This document shows positions 1-7,317 of a DNA stretch of 54,317 nt, in pieces. A program made the translations under genes and the position numbers. The DNA comes from Clostridiales bacterium (GTDB taxonomy: Bacteria; Bacillota; Clostridia; Peptostreptococcales; Anaerovoracaceae), in the NCBI GenBank assembly GCA_022775805.1, contig JALFKB010000024.1, positions 1 through 54,317 on the forward strand. The letters run 5' to 3'. Below the pieces are notes generated by a model. It saw nothing but the letters and a program-made list of their open reading frames with translations, was not told the DNA's origin and searched no databases. Positions within the stretch are counted from its first letter, which is position 1. Every line of letters starts with the position of its first letter.

Positions 1-1071
1 TATATTAGAGTGGGAACAAATAAGAAGAAACTTAAAGAATTCCCTGATAAGGAAAGAGAATTGTGGAGAGCATTCGATACAACTCATTTTGAGCTTAAGA
101 TGGCAGCAGAGGATTTGGATGAAGAAACAATGTTCTCTTTATTGGACTATCCTGGGTATTATGACAAGTTGGAGTTGCCGATACCTCGAAATCGAGATAA
201 AGTTCTGGATGATTTTATTAATGAGAAATTTATTAAGAAAAATGATGCCGGTAGATGGAATGTTACGAATATGGGCGCTTTGATGGTAGCAAAAGACTTA
301 AAGAAGTTCGAGCATCTGCAAAGAAAAAGCGTCCGTGTTATTTGGTATAAAGGAGATTCTAGAATTGAAGCTTTTAGAGAAAAAGAATTCGCTGCAGGAT
401 ATGCCTTTTCACATGAGGAAATTGTACAGTATATCATGACCATCATTCCACAAGAGGAAGTTATTGTAGATGCAACAAGAAAATCCATGATAAGTTTTCC
501 GGAGATTGCCATTCGTGAATTACTAGCAAACGCAATGATCCATCAGGATTTGCAGCAGCGTGGCACAAACCCTATGGTTGAAATTTTCTCTAATAGAATA
601 GAATTCTCCAATGCTGGAGGGCCGCTAGTTTCAATTGAGCGTATCGTAGATACTGTTCCGGTATCAAGAAATGAGAATATTGCAGGATTTCTTCACAAAT
701 GTGGTATTTGTGAAGAACGTGGTAGCGGATATGATAAAATCATTGAAGCAACTGGCAAGAACAAGTTGCTCGCACCGAGAATTGAAAACCAGAGCAATCA
801 GTTTACAAAAGCGATTCTATTTGCAAAGATTCCTTTTGAAATGGTTACGAAAGAAGATAGAATTCGAACATGTTATATGCAGGCTTGTTTGGCATATGTA
901 AACTTTAATGCAATAAATAATTCTGATATCCGTGCAGTTTTTGGATTAAGTAGTAAGGAAAGTTATAAAGCATCTAGAGTAATAAAGGATTCATTAGAAG
1001 CGCAGAAAATTAAGCCTTTAGATGAAAACACAGCGCCAAGGTACATGAAATACATACCTTATTGGGCATAA
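1..1071 (+). CDS. AlbA_2/RecG-like ATP-binding protein, 5' end outside window
   Basis: The frame is open from base 1, so the gene starts upstream; the GTG at position 10 is probably an internal codon. The C-terminal half has the GHKL-like ATPase signature of the RecG-like HATPase_c_4 family: RELLANAMIHQDL (N-box-like), then IEIFSNRIEFSNAGGPL-type residues and a glycine-rich EERGSGYDKI. Family members normally carry an N-terminal AlbA_2 (Schlafen-like) domain, which would lie mostly outside the window. They end in a winged helix, matching the region near residues 290-350. Such proteins are common on islands and are variously called transcriptional regulators, putative DNA-binding or defence proteins. 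The reading frame is AT-rich compared with genes after 4 kb. Family assignment is fairly sure; the role is unknown. Confidence 0.75.
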   Translation, partial: YIRVGTNKKKLKEFPDKERELWRAFDTTHFELKMAAEDLDEETMFSLLDYPGYYDKLELPIPRNRDKVLDDFINEKFIKKNDAGRWNVTNMGALMVAKDLKKFEHLQRKSVRVIWYKGDSRIEAFREKEFAAGYAFSHEEIVQYIMTIIPQEEVIVDATRKSMISFPEIAIRELLANAMIHQDLQQRGTNPMVEIFSNRIEFSNAGGPLVSIERIVDTVPVSRNENIAGFLHKCGICEERGSGYDKIIEATGKNKLLAPRIENQSNQFTKAILFAKIPFEMVTKEDRIRTCYMQACLAYVNFNAINNSDIRAVFGLSSKESYKASRVIKDSLEAQKIKPLDENTAPRYMKYIPYWA

Positions 1072-1077
1072 ATTTAA

Positions 1078-1224
1078 GTTGCAGTAACTTGCAACAATCC
1101 TAATAAGTAGTATTGTTTAAATGCATCGTGAGACTCAGAACCCTTGAAAATGCATGGGTCTAGAGCAAAGGTTAACCATCAAATGGTGGCTATATATTGA
1201 AAATTAACTTGCAGTAAGTTGCAG
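1078..1224. repeat. Two copies of a TTGCAGTAA(C/G)TTGCA palindrome in a 300-bp gap
   Basis: The gap 1072-1373 contains two related imperfect palindromes: GTTGCAGTAACTTGCAAC at 1078-1095 and CTTGCAGTAAGTTGCAG at 1208-1224, about 130 bp apart. The arms GTTGCA/TGCAAC suggest a dimeric protein-binding site. They flank the start region of the HNH-DnaB gene, so an operator role is plausible but inferred. No gene is seen between them. Confidence 0.45.
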
Positions 1225-1373
1225 CTGTGCTGATATTTACTGCTTACATGATTGTGAATATAGGATTTGATACTTAAGACTTGCCTTGCCTACTTACCAA
1301 AGTAAGAGGGCAAGGCGCAAGAATTATTCCGTTGAATCGTAAATAAAAGCAAATGCTTTGGAGAGGTGATGAA

Positions 1374-2438
1374 ATGAGTTTCCCACAAAAAGTTGCAGAT
1401 GAGGTCCTTGTTCGCTGTGGAAGGCATTGCTGTCTTTGTGGTAGGTATGCAGGTGGGAAAATAGAACTTCATCATATAAAGCAAGTTGCTGATGGCGGTG
1501 AGGATACTGCAGATAATTGCATTCCCCTATGTCTCGATTGCCATGCAGAAGTTAAAGCATATGATCCACGTCATCCAAAAGGAAGAAAGTTTTCTGAAGC
1601 AGAGCTAAAAGGACATAGAGATAGGTGTTATGCTAAATATGGGGTAAGCGTTGAAATTAATGTGGCTCCTGAAGAAGCCGAAGAGTCTGTTGCAAAATGG
1701 TTTTCTAAATATGAAAATCCTCAAAGACTTCAAATAACATGGGGCTTCTCGGATGTGGATAAAGCTTGCCCTTTGTTTCCGGGGACGATTGCGCTTGTTG
1801 CGGGGTATACTTCTGCTGGAAAAAGCATTTATGTACAGCAAGCGATGTTAAAAAATATGGCAAGAAGAAATAAGGTATTATATTTTCACTTGAAAGATAG
1901 TGCTGATGCAATAATAAATAGTATTATTGCTATAGAATCGTTGACAAACCTTGAAAACATTCAAAGTCAGTTATTAACTGAAAAAGATTGGAGCAGAATA
2001 TCAAATGCATTAAATAGTATCAATTTTGATTGTCTGAAGCTGGTGCCTTTCAATTTGAATTCTTCTGTGAAAGAGGAAATAATAGTAGCTTTAGAGAAAA
2101 GTAATGCAGAATTGATTGTAATAGATGACATCAATGCACTAAATTTACAGGATAACAATAGTGTCGAAGAATTCTTTTACAAATTAAAAAGGTTAGCATC
2201 TCAGACAAATACAACAGTTCTTATCATTACGAATGTTACACAAAACCATAACCGCATAGATCAACGACCTATGATACAGGACATACAATACGAGGCATTA
2301 TACCGTATGTGTGATATAGTACAGTTTATCTATCGAGGTGAATACGATTATTATGATTCTCAAGCGGAAAATCGAATCGAAGTCATCACCGTAAAAAAGC
2401 CGGGTCAAATAATGCTAGAACCGTGGAGCTTAAAATAA
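1374..2438 (+). CDS. HNH endonuclease fused to DnaB-type RecA-fold ATPase
   Basis: 354 aa from the ATG at 1374, chosen because GAGAGGTGAT sits just upstream; an upstream in-frame ATG at 1353 lacks a ribosome site. Residues ~1-75 form an HNH nuclease zinc fold: CxxC (CCLC), the HH of ELHHI, a conserved N (DNCIPLC) and a second CxxCH. Residues ~110-354 resemble the C-terminal ATPase of replicative helicase DnaB: WGFSDVD entry, Walker A GYTSAGKS, Walker B LIVIDDINAL, a late RPMIQDIQYEAL segment and FIYRGEYDYYDS, parallel to the RP-LSDLRESG and FIYRDEYY motifs of DnaB. The usual DnaB N-terminal domain is absent, replaced by the nuclease. This combination suggests an ATP-driven DNA-cutting enzyme, such as a defence or mobile-element factor. 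Domain calls are seen in sequence; function is inference. Confidence 0.75.
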   Translation: MSFPQKVADEVLVRCGRHCCLCGRYAGGKIELHHIKQVADGGEDTADNCIPLCLDCHAEVKAYDPRHPKGRKFSEAELKGHRDRCYAKYGVSVEINVAPEEAEESVAKWFSKYENPQRLQITWGFSDVDKACPLFPGTIALVAGYTSAGKSIYVQQAMLKNMARRNKVLYFHLKDSADAIINSIIAIESLTNLENIQSQLLTEKDWSRISNALNSINFDCLKLVPFNLNSSVKEEIIVALEKSNAELIVIDDINALNLQDNNSVEEFFYKLKRLASQTNTTVLIITNVTQNHNRIDQRPMIQDIQYEALYRMCDIVQFIYRGEYDYYDSQAENRIEVITVKKPGQIMLEPWSLK

Positions 2439-2621
2439 TACCACAGATACCAATTATTTGCTCGTCCGATAATGAAATGGAAGAAAACACAGTAACCTAT
2501 CATAGATGAAATGAAAAAGACAAACTGTATGTTGATTATTATGTTAAACTAATGAATTGTTGTGCTTGAATAGAAATGTGGAATGGAGAGATCGGAGGTA
2601 TTCGATTACAACATCAGCTTC

Positions 2622-2678
2622 TCCCGACTTTTTCCCGACTTTTTGGTTGAAAGGCGCCTCAAGAAACCTTAAGGCGCC
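2622..2678. repeat. 11-bp tandem repeat and adjacent GGCGCC hairpin
   Basis: TCCCGACTTTT is repeated head-to-tail at 2622-2632 and 2633-2643. Ten bases later, 2653-2678 forms a hairpin with GGCGCCT/AGGCGCC arms and no T-run, so it is not an obvious terminator. Tandem motifs close to an att site can be integrase arm-binding sites; here they lie ~140 bp inside the tRNA remnant at 2781. The rest of 2439-2780 shows no credible gene. Confidence 0.4.
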
Positions 2679-2780
2679 AATAATTGCCAATCGCTACAAC
2701 CATTGCAATTTCAAGCTTTTATAAGAGAAATCAAGTAATTGCAAAGGGCTTCAGCAAGCTCAGTTTTTGAAAGATTAGTT

Positions 2781-2808
2781 CTTGGTTCGATTCCGAGTGG
2801 GGGTGCCA
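2781..2808 (+). other. tRNA 3'-end fragment, probable att site of an integrated island
   Basis: A canonical T-arm is present: stem CTTGG (2781-2785), loop TTCGATT, stem CCGAG (2793-2797). It is followed by a seven-base acceptor strand TGGGGGT (2798-2804), a discriminator G and an encoded CCA (2806-2808). The matching 5' acceptor strand (ACCCCCA) and a normal anticodon arm are not found in the preceding 100 bases, so only the 3' part exists. A terminator follows directly, as after a real tRNA. Tyrosine-integrase islands that enter the 3' end of a tRNA leave exactly this duplicated fragment at the distal end, so the intact tRNA should lie upstream of the window. Confidence 0.6.
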
Positions 2809-2810
2809 AT

Positions 2811-2858
2811 AATCCGCCCAGATTCAGGCATGGTCCGAATCTGCATGGCGGATTTTTT
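2811..2858 (+). terminator. Strong rho-independent terminator after the tRNA remnant
   Basis: AATCCGCC + CAGATTC pairs with GAATCTG + GGCGGATT and is followed by a T-run. It probably terminated the original tRNA gene before island insertion. From 2859 to 3000 nothing gene-like is seen. Confidence 0.75.
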
Positions 2859-3000
2859 ATTGGCGTTATTCTTGTTGGCAGGATTCTCATTGCCAGGCTC
2901 ACGAGCCAGCAAGGCTTCCAGCCGGCAGACATCCTAATCAGCAGACACACTCGCCTGCAGGGATTGTTATGCCTTCTTCCACTGCCCGCCTGCCCAGGAT

Positions 3001-3254
3001 GTTGAAGCAATGGAGGTTTTCAAAGCATCTGCTTCAACAGCTATAGAATTTTAGGCCCTACAAGCGACCTTTTTAGGGGTCGGGTTGAAGCATCCTCAGG
3101 TATCAGCAAAGTTGCTTCAACAAAATCCGGAAAAAGTTGAAGCAATTAAAAGCATGAAGGCAGTGCTTCAAAAACTGGAAAAATTTAGGCGATAAATCGA
3201 CTGTTTTTTTGGGCCGTGTTGAAGCAAATTTGACTATTATCTGATTGCTTCAAC
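3001..3254 (+). repeat. 254-bp structured repeat, copy A (four GTTGAAGCAA hairpins)
   Basis: Eight 8-10 bp arms alternate as GTTGAAGCAA and its complement TTGCTTCAAC: 3001/3030, 3084/3112, 3136/3164 and 3218/3245 (arm starts). Each pair encloses 17-19 bases. The element is an imperfect tandem duplication of ~135 bp: hairpin, ~46-bp linker beginning around (A/T)TTTAGGC, hairpin, twice. Its outer ends are themselves inverted (GTTGAAGCAA...TTGCTTCAAC). A second copy lies inverted at 20892-21143 with the same architecture. There is no coding potential. It could be a MITE-like mobile repeat or a structured RNA. The arms alternate in orientation, unlike CRISPR repeats. Confidence 0.8.
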
Positions 3255-3517
3255 ATCAGCTTGAGAATGCATATAGGGCAACTAAGCAAGCGGCTTTATG
3301 GAAGCTATAGCTGCGGCAACAATGGGCTGATGCTACATCAAGATGAGTTTCTCAGACCTACTAATCACGAACTTTTTCCAGCCGGCTCGGGAAATGTTGA
3401 AATTGCAACCTTCCATTTTTTCGTGATTATGGCGATTATTCGCAGCTAAAACTCAGTCGTGAAGTTTCGCAAAACTCCCAAGCACGGCCAGGGCCGCAAA
3501 CCTCGAACAATAACAAA

Positions 3518-3621
3518 TTTGCGGTTTTTGCGCGAAAAAAGAGTGGTTTCATGCTGTAATACAGGGGTTTTCAGGCATAACACAGCAAACTAATATAGAA
3601 AAAGCCCTTGCAAACCGCAAA
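3518..3621. repeat. Inverted repeat TTTGCGGTTT / AAACCGCAAA at the micro-gene promoter
   Basis: A perfect 10-bp inverted pair is found at 3518-3527 and 3612-3621. The right arm overlaps the -35 box and spacer of the promoter at 3608-3635, so it could be half of a looping operator or a hairpin. The stretch 3255-3517 shows no convincing gene; its 62-codon open frame lacks a ribosome site. Confidence 0.35.
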
Positions 3622-3635
3622 CTAAATGATATAAT
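3608..3635 (+). promoter_or_regulatory. Sigma-A promoter of the 28-aa gene
   Basis: TTGCAA (3608-3613), 16-bp spacer, TATAAT (3630-3635). It lies 28 bp upstream of the small ATG. Confidence 0.65.
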
Positions 3636-3662
3636 AATATTAGGCAAAGGGAGGTGAGTAAA

Positions 3663-3749
3663 ATGACAAACACAATTAAGAGCCTTAAAAATGAACTTAA
3701 GCAGTACGTTGAGCTTTACTCAGAGTACTCAAAGAGAATGTACTGGTAA
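3663..3749 (+). CDS. 28-aa micro-protein, function unknown
   Basis: The ATG at 3663 follows a near-ideal ribosome site (GGGAGGTGAG, 3650-3659) and a sigma-A promoter; a terminator at 3803-3828 closes the unit, so this is a complete independent gene. The peptide begins MTNTIKSLKNELKQ and ends KRMYW. It is charged, predicted helical, with hydrophobic residues at I5, L8, L12, V16 and L18 and several tyrosines. It has no signal peptide and no cysteine. It sits beside the island junction. I do not recognise a family. The transcript might also act as a small RNA, but the ribosome site argues for translation. Confidence 0.6.
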   Translation: MTNTIKSLKNELKQYVELYSEYSKRMYW

Positions 3750-3802
3750 AGGATACCGGGTACTGTGAACAAAACAATAAATACATAGAGTATTTTTTTC
3801 GT

Positions 3803-3828
3803 CGGTGGGCAATCGCCCGCCGTTTTTT
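3803..3828 (+). terminator. Rho-independent terminator of the 28-aa gene
   Basis: CGGTGGGC / GCCCGCCG hairpin with an AATC loop and a TTTTTT tail. Confidence 0.8.
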
Positions 3829-3883
3829 ATTGGGGAAGAGTGTTTTTATTGTAGAATCGTGTTCTTTAGTGTAGAAGCGATTC

Positions 3884-3912
3884 GTGACAGCAAGAGAAAG
3901 CTGTACTATACT
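3884..3912 (+). promoter_or_regulatory. Probable promoter of the lipoprotein-signal peptide gene
   Basis: GTGACA (3884-3889), 17-bp spacer, TATACT (3907-3912), about 78 bp before the ATG at 3990. Confidence 0.45.
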
Positions 3913-3989
3913 TTCCTCAGAAAAAGCAATAAATGGCTGCGTTAAAATGGCAGCATCAAGTAAGCCATTAAAATGGGGTAGGTAATAAC

Positions 3990-4079
3990 ATGAAGAAAAA
4001 ACTCTGCCTGTTTGTATGCATGATGCTGATGGTTTCATCGGTATTTATCATGACAGCCTGCGGAGCTGAGACCGAGTAA
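3990..4079 (+). CDS. 29-aa lipoprotein signal peptide with almost no mature part
   Basis: The ATG at 3990 opens a 29-codon frame: positively charged MKKK, a hydrophobic core (LCLFVCMMLMVSSVFI), a type II signal peptidase lipobox MTAC, then only GAETE before TAA. The predicted mature lipopeptide would be six residues including the lipidated cysteine. The ribosome site is modest (GGGTAGGT). It may be the first 29 codons of a decayed lipoprotein gene. Alternatively it may be a functional peptide, as enterococcal pheromones are processed from lipoprotein signal peptides. It has its own promoter-like sequence and a terminator just downstream. Function is unknown. Confidence 0.5.
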   Translation: MKKKLCLFVCMMLMVSSVFIMTACGAETE

Positions 4080-4112
4080 CCTGCAAAGGCAGCCGGCCGC
4101 AAACAAGCATCA

Positions 4113-4163
4113 AAAAAAAGGAGCGTATCGCACCGGAAAAGTCAGTGTGAAAGGCTCCTTTTG
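4113..4163. terminator. Bidirectional terminator
   Basis: AAAAGGAGC and GCTCCTTTT arms enclose ~30 bases, with A-run and T-run on both sides. It serves the micro-gene from the left and the convergent c-di-GMP gene from the right. Confidence 0.7.
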
Positions 4164-4169
4164 TCATGT

Positions 4170-6767
4170 CTAATTTCTGTCGCCATCCACGTCGGCGTCC
4201 CAGAGACAGCAGCCGCCCTTGTGCTCACGCTTGGCTCGGTAGAGGGCACGGTCTGCCTGTTCAATTAGCTTGTCCGAGATAGTATCATCCCGTCCGCAGA
4301 GAGCAATTCCGCAGGAACATGCAGCCAGACTTCCGTCAGGCAGAACAGTTTTGCCGAACGCCCTGCATATGGTGGCGCCCTTTTCGACAATCACATCGAC
4401 GTTGCTGATGTGAGGAAGCAGGACAACAAACTCATCGCCTCCGTAACGGCAGAGGATGTCGCCGCTGCGGGTGTTTTTCTTTAACAGCTCGCTAAAGGCC
4501 TTAAGCATGGCGTCTCCTGCATCGTGACCGATACGGTCATTAATGCGTTTCAGATTATCCACGTCAAAGATATATAATGCCGCAGGCATATCCGACTGAC
4601 GAAGAGCGTCCATGGCAGCAAACAGGCCTCGACGATTATACAGGCCGGTCATGAAATCCCTGTTTGCTTCATCCTGAAGCTCCTGCTCCCTTTCCCTGGA
4701 TGCCTTCATTGACAGCAGCCTGGCGACTCTGATATGAAGATCCTCCAGAGGATGCTGCTTGCATAGGAAATCATCAGTCCTCACGTGCAGCTCCAGGTTG
4801 CGGCATATATTGTCAGCTGGAATAATTGCCACAACAGGGATACGCCAGTGTTTCGGATCCTGATGAAGAGCATCAAGGAAATTCGTTCCATCTCCATCAG
4901 GAAGCTCTACATTCAGAAGAATCGCAGAAATTGCAGAGCCTCTCTCCCGTACAATCTCCAGAGCATCCCGGGAATTGTCCGCCTCGAGAACGCCGAAGCT
5001 CTCCTTGAAGCTGTCCCTGACGGCAGCTCTGTATTCCAGGTCATCATCAATAATCAGAATGAACCTGGAGAATCCATCATCCGCGCTGACCATAGAAACA
5101 GGGTCACAGATAAGACTGTCTGTCATCAGCTGTTCGAACTCCTGCCTTGGCAGAGGCTTCGAGAAAAAGTATCCCTGAACATAGTCACAGCCCAGCTCCT
5201 GAAGCCGCTCCAGCTGAACGTGGGTTTCCACGCCCTCCGCTACAACGCTGAGATTGAGCCAGCGAGCAAGGGTAATGATAAATCTGAGAATTCCCTTGTC
5301 AGAAGGCTTGGCAGTTTCATTTTGAATAAACTTCATATCAAGCTTCAGGACGTCGAATTTCATCTGGTTAAGCATATTAAGAGAAGAGTAGCCGCTGCCG
5401 AAGTCGTCCATTTCAACTATGAAACCGGCATCACGTATGCTCTTTACCGCCGAAATAATCTGATCCGGATTTTCTGTATAGGCGCTTTCCGTAAGCTCCA
5501 GATGCAGCCTTGAAGGTTCAAGATCATACTTACTGGTAAGATGCAGAAGAGTATCCAGAAGCTTCTCCTGATATATTGTCGCCCTTGACATATTAACGGA
5601 AACAGGGAAGGGGGAATAGCCCTCCTTGTCCCACTCATTCATTATAATGCAGACCTGTTCCCATACGTAACGGTCAAGCCGGGTAATGAATCCGTTCTTT
5701 TCGAATACAGGAATAAATTCTCCGGGAGACAGGAATCCAAGCTGTGGATGAGTCCATCTTACCAGGGCTTCTGCTCCGGCCAGGCCATCGTTTCGAAGAT
5801 TGTATTTCGGCTGAAAGTAGACCTCGAACTGACCTTCATCCAGAGCGGTTTTCATGGAATCGGTAATAGCCTGCTCTCTCAAGAGCGTGTTCCGCATGCT
5901 GGAATCATAAACCGCAAGCGATATGTCATATTGCCCGGAAATGCTGTCAACCGCCATAAATGCCCGGTCACACATATGTTCAATTGGAACAGAAGTATCG
6001 TTAATATTGTAAAGACCCCACTTCATCACAAAATTATCCCGGTATGCGGAGCTTTCAAACCAGGCGGTTTCAAACAGCGCCTCAAGATTGTCGGCATCGT
6101 CAAAACGCTTTCTCAGGAGGAGAAATCTGTCTGCGCTGAAACGTCCGCAGATACAATTGTCTCCAAACTTTTGCCTTATTGCCTTTGCCAGGTCCTGCAA
6201 AAGCAGGTCACCGGCCTTCATTCCATAATTGTCGTTATACACCTTGAAGTTCTCGATGTTTGAACATATGATAGAGTATTTCTCGTCAGGATTCGCCAGA
6301 AGAGCTTCCCGAACCATATGGCAGAAATACTCCTTGCTGTATAGACCGGTTAATCTGTCATATTTAAACTGGTTTGCCAGCGCAGCGTTTTCCCGCAGAC
6401 TTATAATGTTTGCAACCCTGTGGAGGATAATCTGAGGTCTGTAAGGCTTCGGAAGGAAGTCGGCGGCACCTCTTATGAGGGCGTCTACCTCTCCCTCCTC
6501 TGTATCGCTGGAGGTCATAACGATAACCGGAATCAGAGACAGCTCCTCGTCGGATTTTATCGTATCCAGGAAGGTGTATCCGTCCATTACAGGCATCTCG
6601 ATGTCCAGGAGAATAAGGGATATGTCATCAGGGTGATCCTTTAAGATATCAAGTCCTGCGAGGCCGTTTTCGGCAGTCAATACAGTATATTGATTCTCCA
6701 GAATAGATATTAGCATATCCCGGTTAATTTCATTATCTTCTATTACAAGTATCTGTTTTGCTGGTGC
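4170..6767 (-). CDS. Five-module c-di-GMP protein: REC-GGDEF*-EAL-REC*-GGDEF
   Basis: I start it at the ATG at 6767 because AGGAAAG lies 6-7 bases before it; the ATG at 6785 encodes that ribosome site. Order: receiver 1 (DDxx-like IEDNE, phosphoacceptor in LILLDIEMP, K in LPKPY); a degenerate GGDEF (CGRFSADRF at the signature site); EAL phosphodiesterase with EALVRW, SVNMSR, ELTES, MDDFGSGYS and AEGVET all kept; receiver 2 whose acceptor Asp is Asn (AILLNVELP); and a C-terminal GGDEF with intact YGGDEF and an inhibitory RxxD (RSGD) five residues before it. Expected activities are c-di-GMP synthesis by the last domain and hydrolysis by EAL. The degenerate domains are probably regulatory. No membrane segment is seen, so it should be cytoplasmic. 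It is a single gene, transcribed against its left neighbour. Confidence 0.9.
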   Translation of the reverse strand, partial: APAKQILVIEDNEINRDMLISILENQYTVLTAENGLAGLDILKDHPDDISLILLDIEMPVMDGYTFLDTIKSDEELSLIPVIVMTSSDTEEGEVDALIRGAADFLPKPYRPQIILHRVANIISLRENAALANQFKYDRLTGLYSKEYFCHMVREALLANPDEKYSIICSNIENFKVYNDNYGMKAGDLLLQDLAKAIRQKFGDNCICGRFSADRFLLLRKRFDDADNLEALFETAWFESSAYRDNFVMKWGLYNINDTSVPIEHMCDRAFMAVDSISGQYDISLAVYDSSMRNTLLREQAITDSMKTALDEGQFEVYFQPKYNLRNDGLAGAEALVRWTHPQLGFLSPGEFIPVFEKNGFITRLDRYVWEQVCIIMNEWDKEGYSPFPVSVNMSRATIYQEKLLDTLLHLTSKYDLEPSRLHLELTESAYTENPDQIISAVKSIRDAGFIVEMDDFGSGYSSLNMLNQMKFDVLKLDMKFIQNETAKPSDKGILRFIITLARWLNLSVVAEGVETHVQLERLQELGCDYVQGYFFSKPLPRQEFEQLMTDSLICDPVSMVSADDGFSRFILIIDDDLEYRAAVRDSFKESFGVLEADNSRDALEIVRERGSAISAILLNVELPDGDGTNFLDALHQDPKHWRIPVVAIIPADNICRNLELHVRTDDFLCKQHPLEDLHIRVARLLSMKASREREQELQDEANRDFMTGLYNRRGLFAAMDALRQSDMPAALYIFDVDNLKRINDRIGHDAGDAMLKAFSELLKKNTRSGDILCRYGGDEFVVLLPHISNVDVIVEKGATICRAFGKTVLPDGSLAACSCGIALCGRDDTISDKLIEQADRALYRAKREHKGGCCLWDADVDGDRN

Positions 6768-6856
6768 CATTAGTACTTTCCTCATATGCTGAAATGCAAA
6801 TATCCATCATCATTGTATATAAAAGCACCGGCAAAAGCAAGAAATACTCTAAAGGC

Positions 6857-6885
6857 TTAACATTTCAAACCATCGTTTGTATAAT
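6857..6885 (+). promoter_or_regulatory. Promoter of the two-component relic
   Basis: TTAACA, 17-bp spacer, TATAAT (6880-6885); 42 bp upstream of the ATG at 6927. Confidence 0.6.
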
Positions 6886-6926
6886 AATGATATATCATCA
6901 CCCTAGAAAACAACGAGACCTGAACC

Positions 6927-7277
6927 ATGAAAATACTGATTATCGAAGATGAAATCCGGCAGCTCATGGCGATACTTATTGATAATGCCATAAAAAATAC
7001 CGGCGAAGGGGGCCGCATAAACATCAATACAGTTCAGGAAAAGGGAAATGCGGTTCTGACAGTTACAAACACAGGAGAAGGCATAGCCGAAGAGCACATA
7101 GCCCATATCTTTGAACGGTTTTATACTCAGGATCCGGCCCACAGAGAGGAGTCCTTCGGGCTGGGGCTTTCCATTGCAAAGGCAATAGTGTCCCGTCATG
7201 GAGGAACTATAACCGCCGGCAGCATTCCGGGTGAAGAGACCCGGTTTACAGTCTCCATAAGAAAAATGGAAAAATAA
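6927..7277 (+). pseudogene. Response-regulator start joined to histidine-kinase ATPase end (deletion relic)
   Basis: The first nine residues, MKILIIEDE, are the start of an OmpR-type response regulator. From residue ~10 the protein is the C-terminal ATPase of a sensor kinase: LIDNAIKNTGEGG (N box), VTNTGEGIAEEHIAHIFERF (G1/F box), ESFGLGLSIAKAIV (G2 box). Receiver domain, DNA-binding domain, sensor region and the His box are missing. The simplest history is an in-frame deletion of ~1.6-2 kb in a regulator-kinase pair. The frame is open over 116 codons and its promoter is intact, so a free-standing GHKL ATPase may be made. The adjacent permease may once have been its target. Confidence 0.7.
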
Positions 7278-7317
7278 CGGTTTTTTCAATGTTAATTTAA
7301 GATAAGAAATGTATATT

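Noticed and set aside
2739-3005. 88-codon ORF beginning MQRASASS
   Set aside because: It reads through the tRNA T-arm and the terminator hairpin; typical spurious translation with no ribosome site.
3001-3254. CRISPR array
   Set aside because: The motif alternates in orientation, is only ~10 bp, and the linkers are conserved between copies; no cas genes are present.
3261-3449. 62-codon ORF
   Set aside because: No ribosome site and no family-like features; a chance frame in a gene-poor stretch.
4785-5513. 242-codon plus-strand ORF
   Set aside because: Antisense shadow of the c-di-GMP gene; no ribosome site and no coherent domain.
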